A DNA stretch of 64,000 bases from positions 930,001 to 994,000 of the forward strand of contig NZ_JACHJN010000001.1 of NCBI RefSeq assembly GCF_014203665.1, in the 5' to 3' direction. The translations under genes and the position numbers were made by a program. The stretch comes from Saccharothrix tamanrassetensis (GTDB lineage: Bacteria > Actinomycetota > Actinomycetes > Mycobacteriales > Pseudonocardiaceae). Each line of letters starts with the position of its first letter. Positions within the stretch are counted from its first letter, which is position 1. Below, one piece after another: positions 58,255-64,000 of the stretch. The notes under the pieces were generated by a model that ran no database searches, was not told the origin of the DNA, and saw nothing but the letters and a program-made list of their open reading frames with translations.

Positions 58255-59435
58255 GAGTTGTCGTTTTGGGGGGCGCGGGGGCGGTTGGGGCGGCTGCGGC
58301 TCGGGTGGCTTCCGCGTTGCCGGGGGTGGAGGTGGTGGTTGCGGACCTTGGCGGTGGGGTTCGGGTTGACGTGACCGACGGAGAGGCGTTGCGGGAGGTT
58401 CTTCGGCCGGCGGATGTGGTTCTGAACACGGTCGGACCGTTTTATCGGTTCGGGGCCGGGGTGTTGCGGGCTGCTATCGATACGGGGACTGACTATCTGG
58501 ATATTTGTGACGACTGGGAGCCGATCGGTGAGTTGATGGCGTTGGACGGTGCGGCGCGGGCGGCCGGGGTGCGGGCGGTGATCGGGATGGGCGCCAGTCC
58601 TGGGGTCAGCAACTTGTTGGCGGCGTTGGCGGTGCGGGAGTTGGAGGTGCGGGAGTTGGAGGTGCGGGAGTTGGAGGCGCGGGAGTTGGAGGCGCGGGAG
58701 TTGGAGGCGCGGGAGTTGGAGGGGCGGGAGGGAGGGGTGCGGGAGGCGGGGGGTGTGGAGGAGGTGTACACGGCTTGGCCTGCGGATGGGACGGCGGAGG
58801 CGGGGGCGGCGCTGGTGCATTGGATGAGGCAGATCAGCGGGCGGACCGCGGTGGTGGAGGGTGGGGAGGTGGTGGAGGTGCCGCCGCTTCGGGCGGTTCG
58901 GTTGGAGTTGCCGGGTGGGTTCGCCGGGACTGCTTATACGGTCGGACATCCGGAGCCGGTGATGTTTCACGGGACGTTTCGGCCGGTTGCTTCGAGCACG
59001 TTGATGGTTGCTTCGGCTTGGACGATCGGGTTTTTGGAGGTGTTGCGGCGGGATATCGATGCGGGGCGACTCACGGTGGAGGAGGCGGCTGCGGAGGTTG
59101 CCCGGCCGGGGTTGGGAAGGGTGTTGCGGGGGTTTGGGCGGAGGCTTGCGGGGAAAGGGTCGTTGCCGTCATTTTTTGCGGTGGCTCGTGGGGGTGGAGG
59201 TGGGGGTGGAGGTGGGCGGGTGGCGGTGACTACGCTTGATCATCCTTGGTTGATGGATGATGTGGCAGAGGCTACGGGGTTGCCGTTGGCGCTGGGGTTG
59301 GTGCAGTTGTCGGGGGTTGAGCCTGGGGTGTATTCGCCTGAGGCTGTGATTGATGCGGAGCGGTTCTTTCGGGATTTGGCGCTTCATCATCCGGGGGTGG
59401 TGGTGCGGACGCGTGTTTCGTCGATTGGCGCGTGA
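58251..59435 (+). CDS. saccharopine-dehydrogenase-like oxidoreductase
   Basis: This 394-residue protein starts at GTG 58251, coupled to the hydrolase by a four-base overlap. The Rossmann start VVVLGGAGAVGAAAARVA and DVVLNTVGPFYRFGAGVLRA belong to the saccharopine dehydrogenase-like family, which holds reductases acting on lysine intermediates or lipids. Between residues about 128 and 160 six near-identical pentapeptides VRELE/ARELE are inserted, coded by 15-base repeats. Codon use is unlike its neighbours (many TTG Leu, GGG Gly). Function unknown; it may be a young or drifting gene. Confidence 0.75.
   Translation: MRVVVLGGAGAVGAAAARVASALPGVEVVVADLGGGVRVDVTDGEALREVLRPADVVLNTVGPFYRFGAGVLRAAIDTGTDYLDICDDWEPIGELMALDGAARAAGVRAVIGMGASPGVSNLLAALAVRELEVRELEVRELEARELEARELEARELEGREGGVREAGGVEEVYTAWPADGTAEAGAALVHWMRQISGRTAVVEGGEVVEVPPLRAVRLELPGGFAGTAYTVGHPEPVMFHGTFRPVASSTLMVASAWTIGFLEVLRRDIDAGRLTVEEAAAEVARPGLGRVLRGFGRRLAGKGSLPSFFAVARGGGGGGGGGRVAVTTLDHPWLMDDVAEATGLPLALGLVQLSGVEPGVYSPEAVIDAERFFRDLALHHPGVVVRTRVSSIGA
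58632..58721 (+). repeat. six 15-base tandem repeats
   Basis: Six units of G(T/C)GCGGGAGTTGGAG begin at 58632 and run to 58721, then decay. They encode VRELE or ARELE pentapeptides in the saccharopine-dehydrogenase-like protein. Confidence 0.92.
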
Positions 59436-59548
59436 GGGGTGGAGGTGGGGGTGAAAACTTGAAAAGCGTCCTCGCCGGACGGGCAGGCCGCCAAGGATCC
59501 CCAAAGGGCAAAGCTCTTCGAGCTTTGAGGTGCGGTGTGGGTGGGGGT

Positions 59549-59695
59549 CTGCGTGTCCTCCCCGTATGACCTGGTCGGAGACAACCACATGCGTCAAGGG
59601 CAGATCGATCATGTGTGTGCGGTGGTCGCGGGTCTCGATCTGCCCTTGACACATGCGGTTCGCTGGCGCGCAGGCCATACGGGGATGACACGCAG
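59549..59695. mobile_element. candidate MITE-like nested inverted repeat
   Basis: The left arm, 59549-59608, and the right arm, 59635-59695, are inverted copies. The outer 25 bases match at 23 positions (starting CTGCGTGTC), and the inner 23 bases match at 21 positions, including a perfect GTCAAGGGCAGATCGA. The 12-13 bases between these blocks do not match, and the central loop is 26 bases. No transposase is present. It may be a miniature element or a large RNA or DNA hairpin. Confidence 0.5.
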
Positions 59696-59704
59696 AGGGA
59701 CCGG

Positions 59705-59835
59705 TGTGTGCGGGGGCGCAGCCGAACCGCAGGAGTGCGCGGGGCGTAGGCGGGGGTGCGCGGGGGGCGCAGCCGAACCCGCAGGTGTGCGTGGGGCGCG
59801 CAGGCCGTAGGCGGAGGTGTGCGGGGGGCGCGGCC
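59705..59835. repeat. imperfect direct repeats of about 55-60 bases
   Basis: Two copies of a unit beginning near GCGGGGGCGCAGCCGAACC, and including GGCGTAGGCGG or GCCGTAGGCGG, follow each other; a third partial copy begins near 59820. All are imperfect. Confidence 0.6.
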
Positions 59836-60012
59836 GTGGGTGTGGCGGGGTGTGGGTGGTGACGCTCGGTTGAGGGTGGCGCTGTCATGCGGCCTTTGGT
59901 GGTTGCGGTCCGTCTGGGTTCCTCCTGGTGGGTTGGGTGTCGGGGTTGGGGTTGTCCCGTGGGGTCCTTGGGTGTGAGATCGGACACTAAACACTTGTGG
60001 AGGGTGGTCCCC

Positions 60013-62070
60013 ATGGGAACCAAGAGCTCCGACAATGGCCACTCGGCAGGCGCGGTCGCTGTGGATGATCCGGCCAAGGTTCGCAATGTCGTGTTGGTCG
60101 GGCCTTCCGGGTCCGGGAAGACGACGCTCACCGAGGCCCTGCTTGCCACTACCGGCGTGCTCAGCCGGGCCGGTTCGGTCACCGAGGGCAACACCGTTTG
60201 TGATCATGATCCTGCCGCTGTCCGTCAGCAGCGGTCGGTCGGGCTGGCGGTGGCGCCGGTTCGGCACGGGGAGGTGAAGATCAACTTCATCGACACGCCC
60301 GGCTATGCGGACTTCGTCGGTGAGTTGCGGGCCGGGTTGCGGGCGGCTGATGCGGCGTTGTTCGTCGTGAGCGCGGCCGAAGGGGTGGACGCCACGACGG
60401 TTGCGTTGTGGGAGGAGTGCGCGGCGGTCGGAATGCCCCGCGCTGTCGTCGTCGCCCGCACCGATCACCACCGGGCTGATGTGCTCGGGGAGATCGCGTC
60501 CTGCCAGGAGGCGTTCGGGGCCGGGGTGGTGCCGCTCTACCTGCCCGGTGACGACGGGTTGGTCAACCTGTTGACCACGAACGACCCCCGGTACGAGGAG
60601 CAGCGCAACGCGTTGATCGAGGGCATCATCGCCGAGAGCGAGGACGAGACCCTCATGGACCGCTACCTCGGCGGCGAGGACATCGACCAGGCCACGCTGA
60701 TCGCCGACCTGGAGACGGCGGTCGTGCGGGGGTCGTTCCACCCGGTGGTGCCGGTGTGCGCGATGACCGGTGTGGGGCTTGCCGAGTTGCTCGACGGTGT
60801 CGCGCGGGCGTTTCCCTCGCCGTTGGAGCACCCGCTGCCCGATGTCACCGGAGTGGACGGGATCCCGCATCCCCGGCTCGCCGCGGACCCGGACGGGCCG
60901 TTGGTCGCCGAAGTCGTGCGGACCGCTGTCGACTCGTACGTCGGTCGGGTGTCGTTGGTGCGGGTGTTCTCGGGGACGTTGCGGCCGGAGCGGCCCGTAC
61001 ACGTGTCCGGCCACGGGATGGCCGACCGGGGCCATGAAGACCACGATGTGGACGAACGGGTGGCGCACGTGTATTCGCCGTTGGGGGCGAACCTGCGTGA
61101 AGTGCCGTACTGCGTCGCCGGTGACCTGTGCGCGTTGACCAAGCTGGGCTCCGCGGAGACCGGCGACACGGTGTCCGCGCCGGACAAGCCGCTGCTGATG
61201 GCACCGTGGGAGATGCCGGAACCGCTGCTGCCGGTCGCGGTCGTGCCGCGCAGTCGTAGCGACGAGGACAACCTGGCGCGCAACCTGGGCAAGCTCGTCG
61301 CGGGTGACCCGACGTTGCGGCTCGAGCGCAATGCCGAGACCCACCAGCTCGTGCTGTGGTGCATGGGTGAGGCGCACGCCGACGTCGTGCTGGCCCGGTT
61401 GCGCGCCGGTGGCGCGGAGGTCGACACCGAACCGGTGCGGGTGGCGTTGCGGGAGACGTTCAGCGGACAGTCCAAGGGCCACGGGCGGCACGTGAAGCAG
61501 TCCGGCGGGCACGGGCAGTACGCGGTGTGCGACATCGTCGTCGAGCCGCTGCCGCGCGGCTCCGGGTTCGAGTTCGTGGACAAGATCGTCGGCGGCGCGG
61601 TGCCCAACCAGTTCATCCCGAGCGTCGAGAAGGGCGTGCGGGCCCAGTTGCAGCGCGGCCTCCAGGGCGGGTACCCGGTGGTGGACGTGCGCGTGACGCT
61701 GGTGGACGGCAAGGCGCACTCGGTCGACTCGTCCGACGCCGCGTTCCAGACCGCGGGGTCGCTGGCGCTGAAGGACGCGGCGGCCAACGGGAAGACCGCC
61801 CTGCTGGAGCCGGTGGACGAGGTGTCGATCCGGCTGCCCGACGAGCACCTGGGCACGGTGCTGGGCGACCTGTCCGGTCGGCGTGGACGGGTGCTCGGGA
61901 CCGAGGCGGACACGGCGGGCTACACCCTGATCCGGGCCGAGGTGCCCGCGACCGAGCTGCTCCGCTACGCCATCGAGCTGCGTTCGCTGACCTCGGGCAC
62001 CGGTACCTACACGCGCCGCTTCTGCCGCTACGACCCGTTGCCGCAGGCCCTGGCCGCCCGTTCCACCTGA
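60013..62070 (+). CDS. fusA2: elongation-factor-G-like protein (EF-G2)
   Basis: This 685-residue EF-G paralogue has the full domain order. G1 is GPSGSGKT (30-37) rather than AHVDAGKT, G3 is DTPGYADF (from residue 94), and G4, normally NKxD, reads A148-R-T-D151. Domain IV carries QSKGHGRHVKQSGGHGQYAV. This matches the EF-G2 group of actinobacteria; from memory, mycobacterial EF-G2 binds GTP but lacks ribosome-dependent GTPase activity. It starts at ATG 60013. It stands alone and ends at a terminator. Confidence 0.93.
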   Translation: MGTKSSDNGHSAGAVAVDDPAKVRNVVLVGPSGSGKTTLTEALLATTGVLSRAGSVTEGNTVCDHDPAAVRQQRSVGLAVAPVRHGEVKINFIDTPGYADFVGELRAGLRAADAALFVVSAAEGVDATTVALWEECAAVGMPRAVVVARTDHHRADVLGEIASCQEAFGAGVVPLYLPGDDGLVNLLTTNDPRYEEQRNALIEGIIAESEDETLMDRYLGGEDIDQATLIADLETAVVRGSFHPVVPVCAMTGVGLAELLDGVARAFPSPLEHPLPDVTGVDGIPHPRLAADPDGPLVAEVVRTAVDSYVGRVSLVRVFSGTLRPERPVHVSGHGMADRGHEDHDVDERVAHVYSPLGANLREVPYCVAGDLCALTKLGSAETGDTVSAPDKPLLMAPWEMPEPLLPVAVVPRSRSDEDNLARNLGKLVAGDPTLRLERNAETHQLVLWCMGEAHADVVLARLRAGGAEVDTEPVRVALRETFSGQSKGHGRHVKQSGGHGQYAVCDIVVEPLPRGSGFEFVDKIVGGAVPNQFIPSVEKGVRAQLQRGLQGGYPVVDVRVTLVDGKAHSVDSSDAAFQTAGSLALKDAAANGKTALLEPVDEVSIRLPDEHLGTVLGDLSGRRGRVLGTEADTAGYTLIRAEVPATELLRYAIELRSLTSGTGTYTRRFCRYDPLPQALAARST

Positions 62071-62093
62071 GGTCACCCCGACCCTCGCCACCG

Positions 62094-62131
62094 TGCCGGG
62101 CCCGCGACATCCGTCGAACGCGGTCCCGGCA
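62094..62131. terminator. terminator between fusA2 and mmsA
   Basis: TGCCGGGCCCGCG (62094-62106) pairs with CGCGGTCCCGGCA (62119-62131), one mismatch, between two converging genes. Confidence 0.7.
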
Positions 62132-62145
62132 TCCGGGGCGGGGCC

Positions 62146-63636
62146 TCAGGTGTTCTGCGGGAAGCCCAGGTTGACGCCGCCGTGGGACGGGTCGAGCCAG
62201 CGGCCGGTGACGACCTTCGTGCGGGTGAAGAAGTGCACGCCTTCCGGGCCGTAGGCGTGCGAGTCGCCGAACAGCGAGTCCTTCCAGCCGCCGAACGAGT
62301 AGTAGGCCACGGGCACCGGGATCGGCACGTTGACGCCGACCATGCCGACCTCGATCTCGTTCTGGAACCGCCGGGCCGCGCCGCCGTCGTTGGTGAAGAT
62401 GGCGGTGCCGTTGCCGTAGCGGTTGGCGTTGACCACCTCCACCGCGTCGTCGTAGGTCGCCACCCGCAGGACGGACAGGACGGGACCGAAGATCTCGTCC
62501 CGGTAGATCGACATGTCGGTGCCGACGTGGTCGAAGAGCGTGGGCCCGAGCCAGAAACCGTCGGCCTCGCCGTCGATCGGGTGCCCTCGGCCGTCGACCA
62601 CCAGCGCCGCGCCCTCGGTCACTCCGGCGTCCACGTAGGACACCACCTTGTCGCGGTGCGCGCCGGTCACCAGCGGGCCCATCTCGCAGCCGGGACGGCG
62701 GCCGTCGCCCACGTGCAGGCGGGCGATGCGGTCCTTGACCTTGGCCACCAGTTCGTCGCCCACGGGGTCGACCGCGACCACGACCGAGATGGCCATGCAC
62801 CGCTCCCCCGCCGAGCCGAAGCCCGCCGACACGGCCGCGTCGGCGGCCAGGTCGAGATCCGCGTCCGGCAGCACCACCATGTGGTTCTTGGCGCCGCCCA
62901 ACGCCTGCACGCGCTTGCCGTGCCTGGTCCCGGTCTCGTAGACGTACCGGGCGATCGGGGTCGAGCCGACGAACGACACCGCCTTGACGTCCGGGTGCTC
63001 CAGGATGCGGTCGACGGCCTCCTTGTCGCCGTGCACGACGTTCAGCACGCCGTCCGGCAGTCCGGCTTCGGCGAACAGGTCGGCGATGAACACCGCGGCC
63101 GAGGGGTCCTTCTCCGACGGCTTGAGCACGACGGTGTTGCCGCACGCGATCGCGTTGGGCACGAACCACAGCGGCACCATGGCCGGGAAGTTGAACGGCG
63201 AGATCACCCCGACCACGCCGAGCGGCTGCTGGATCGAGTAGACGTCGACCCTCGTGGAGGCGTTCTCGCTGAACCCGCCCTTGAGCAGGTGCGGGATGCC
63301 GCACGCGAACTCCACCGCCTCCAACCCGCGCTGCACCTCGCCCGCCGCGTCGGACAGCACCTTGCCGTGCTCGGCGGTCACGATCGCGGCCAGTTCATCT
63401 TTGCGCGCGTTCAACAGCTCGCGGAACGCGAACATCACGTTGGCGCGTCGGGCCAGTGAGGTGTCGCGCCACGAGGCGAACGCGGAGCCGGCCGCCTCGA
63501 CGGCTCCGTCCACAGTGGACGAGGAGGCGAAGTCGACCTGGGCGGCGACCCGGCCGGTGGCCGGGTCGTAGACGTCGCCACTGCGCGAGGTGACGCCGTC
63601 CCAGGCCTTTCCGCCGATCCGGTGGGTGATCCTCAC
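62146..63636 (-). CDS. mmsA: methylmalonate-semialdehyde dehydrogenase (CoA-acylating)
   Basis: This 496-residue aldehyde dehydrogenase oxidises methylmalonate or malonate semialdehyde to propionyl- or acetyl-CoA with loss of CO2. Catalytic Cys280 lies in GFGSAGERCMAIS, and the position of the usual general-base glutamate is Asn251 (GAKNHMVV), as typical of this CoA-acylating class. FNFPAMVPLW and SEKDPSAA fit the family. The start is GTG 63636, overlapping the stop of the upstream aminotransferase by four bases. It likely acts in beta-alanine or valine breakdown with that enzyme. Confidence 0.94.
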   Translation of the reverse strand: MRITHRIGGKAWDGVTSRSGDVYDPATGRVAAQVDFASSSTVDGAVEAAGSAFASWRDTSLARRANVMFAFRELLNARKDELAAIVTAEHGKVLSDAAGEVQRGLEAVEFACGIPHLLKGGFSENASTRVDVYSIQQPLGVVGVISPFNFPAMVPLWFVPNAIACGNTVVLKPSEKDPSAAVFIADLFAEAGLPDGVLNVVHGDKEAVDRILEHPDVKAVSFVGSTPIARYVYETGTRHGKRVQALGGAKNHMVVLPDADLDLAADAAVSAGFGSAGERCMAISVVVAVDPVGDELVAKVKDRIARLHVGDGRRPGCEMGPLVTGAHRDKVVSYVDAGVTEGAALVVDGRGHPIDGEADGFWLGPTLFDHVGTDMSIYRDEIFGPVLSVLRVATYDDAVEVVNANRYGNGTAIFTNDGGAARRFQNEIEVGMVGVNVPIPVPVAYYSFGGWKDSLFGDSHAYGPEGVHFFTRTKVVTGRWLDPSHGGVNLGFPQNT

Positions 63637-64000
63637 AGCACGTCTCCCAGGATGCCCAGTGCTTCTTCGACTTCGTCCTCGGTCACGGTCATCGGCGGCG
63701 CGAGCCGGATCACGTTGCCGTACAGGCCGCCCTTGCCGACCAGCAGGCCGCGTTCCCGGGTGCCCTCCAGCACGGCGCCCGCCGCCTTCGGGTCGGGTTC
63801 GCCGGACGGGCCGACCAGCTCGATGCCGACCATCAACCCCTTGCCGCGCACGTCGCCGACCGCCGGCCGGTCCTCGGCGATGGTGCGCAGACCGCTCATC
63901 AGGCGCTCCCCCATCTTCGCCGCGTTCGCCTGCAGGTCGTTGTCCAGCAGGTAGTCCAGGGTCGCCAGCGCGCCCGCGGTGGACACCGGGTTGCCGCCGA
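63633..64000 (-). CDS. class III aminotransferase, 5' part outside window
   Basis: This is the C-terminal 120 residues or so of an omega-amino-acid aminotransferase; the start lies beyond the right edge. GGNPVSTAGALATLDYL and the closing VRGKGLMVGIELVG and VIRLAPPMTVTEDEVEEALG are typical of class III PLP aminotransferases. Overlap of four bases with mmsA suggests joint use in beta-alanine or GABA breakdown: the aminotransferase makes a semialdehyde that MmsA oxidises. The exact substrate cannot be named from a partial sequence. Confidence 0.88.
   Translation of the reverse strand, partial: GGNPVSTAGALATLDYLLDNDLQANAAKMGERLMSGLRTIAEDRPAVGDVRGKGLMVGIELVGPSGEPDPKAAGAVLEGTRERGLLVGKGGLYGNVIRLAPPMTVTEDEVEEALGILGDVL

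Larger units (their letters stand above)
59436..60012. other. repeat-rich intergenic stretch before EF-G2 gene
   Basis: These 577 bases hold no supported gene. They contain a long nested inverted repeat (59549-59695), imperfect direct repeats of about 55-60 bases (59705-59835) and G/T-rich sequence that continues from the neighbour. The minus-strand frame through this stretch is low-complexity and not a protein I would call. Confidence 0.6.

Noticed and set aside
58632-58721. Short tandem repeats as a possible CRISPR array
   Set aside because: Units are 15 bases with no spacers and are in-frame coding repeats. The 14-base array at 28302 likewise has no spacers.
59272-62091. A 939-residue minus-strand frame opposite fusA2
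   Set aside because: It mirrors the EF-G2 gene and continues through repeats; no domain is visible.

Overview
The window is high-GC actinomycete chromosome. A complete ergothioneine cluster (egtA-egtB-egtC-egtD), a mycothiol-type DinB-fold enzyme, a MoxR/DUF58/VWA trio, a RipA-like NlpC/P60 peptidoglycan hydrolase, an EF-G2 paralogue, and frequent GTG/TTG starts all point to Actinomycetia. The DUF6292, DUF5753 and PaaX-type families suggest Pseudonocardiales, perhaps close to Saccharothrix, Actinosynnema or Lentzea; that placement is inference. No rRNA, tRNA, CRISPR array, intact transposase or prophage was found.

Layout. 1-8.9 kb: a partial DUF5655 gene, the moxR-DUF58-VWA operon, a MobA-like nucleotidyltransferase, a small helix-hairpin-helix protein, a methyltransferase, a HAD-like protein, an AlkD-like repair protein and a PAP2 phosphatase. 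8.9-16.5 kb: a minus-strand run of acyl-CoA ligase, leuA, leuB, leuC and leuD, with a long structured leader. 16.7-25.3 kb: secreted and envelope proteins, a small alpha carbonic anhydrase, a sirtuin, a two-gene membrane operon, a shortened FAD monooxygenase and an ABC ATPase/permease pair. 25.4-29.2 kb: aconitase, followed by six 14-nt tandem repeats and a terminator. 29.3-35.5 kb: a secreted TAP-type hydrolase and egtABCD. 35.5-39.4 kb: a decaying stretch with a PQQ-sugar-dehydrogenase remnant, an MFS remnant and a DUF5753 regulator lacking its HTH. 39.7-45.8 kb: a POT peptide transporter, DinB-fold and DUF4262 proteins, and a PLP decarboxylase (histidine-decarboxylase-like) divergent from an XRE regulator coupled to an imidazolonepropionase-like amidohydrolase.

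45.9-56.2 kb holds yebC, pdxT and pdxS on one strand, but pdxS is about 8 kb away from pdxT. The gap between them is filled by accessory modules: a permease plus trans-sulfuration-type PLP enzyme with a divergent Lrp regulator, an acyl-CoA dehydrogenase, DUF6292, azlCD with an XRE-cupin regulator, and a vapBC toxin-antitoxin pair. 56.3-64 kb: a PaaX-type regulator, an alpha/beta hydrolase coupled to a saccharopine-dehydrogenase-like protein of unusual base composition, a long nested inverted repeat, EF-G2, methylmalonate-semialdehyde dehydrogenase and the start of a class III aminotransferase.

No wholly new multi-gene system is obvious. The items most worth a second look are the split pdxS/pdxT locus, the nested inverted repeat at 59.55-59.70 kb, the LeuA with an eroded regulatory domain in an operon with an acyl-CoA ligase, and the histidine-decarboxylase/XRE/amidohydrolase locus. 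Several genes are degenerate, and these are marked as such.
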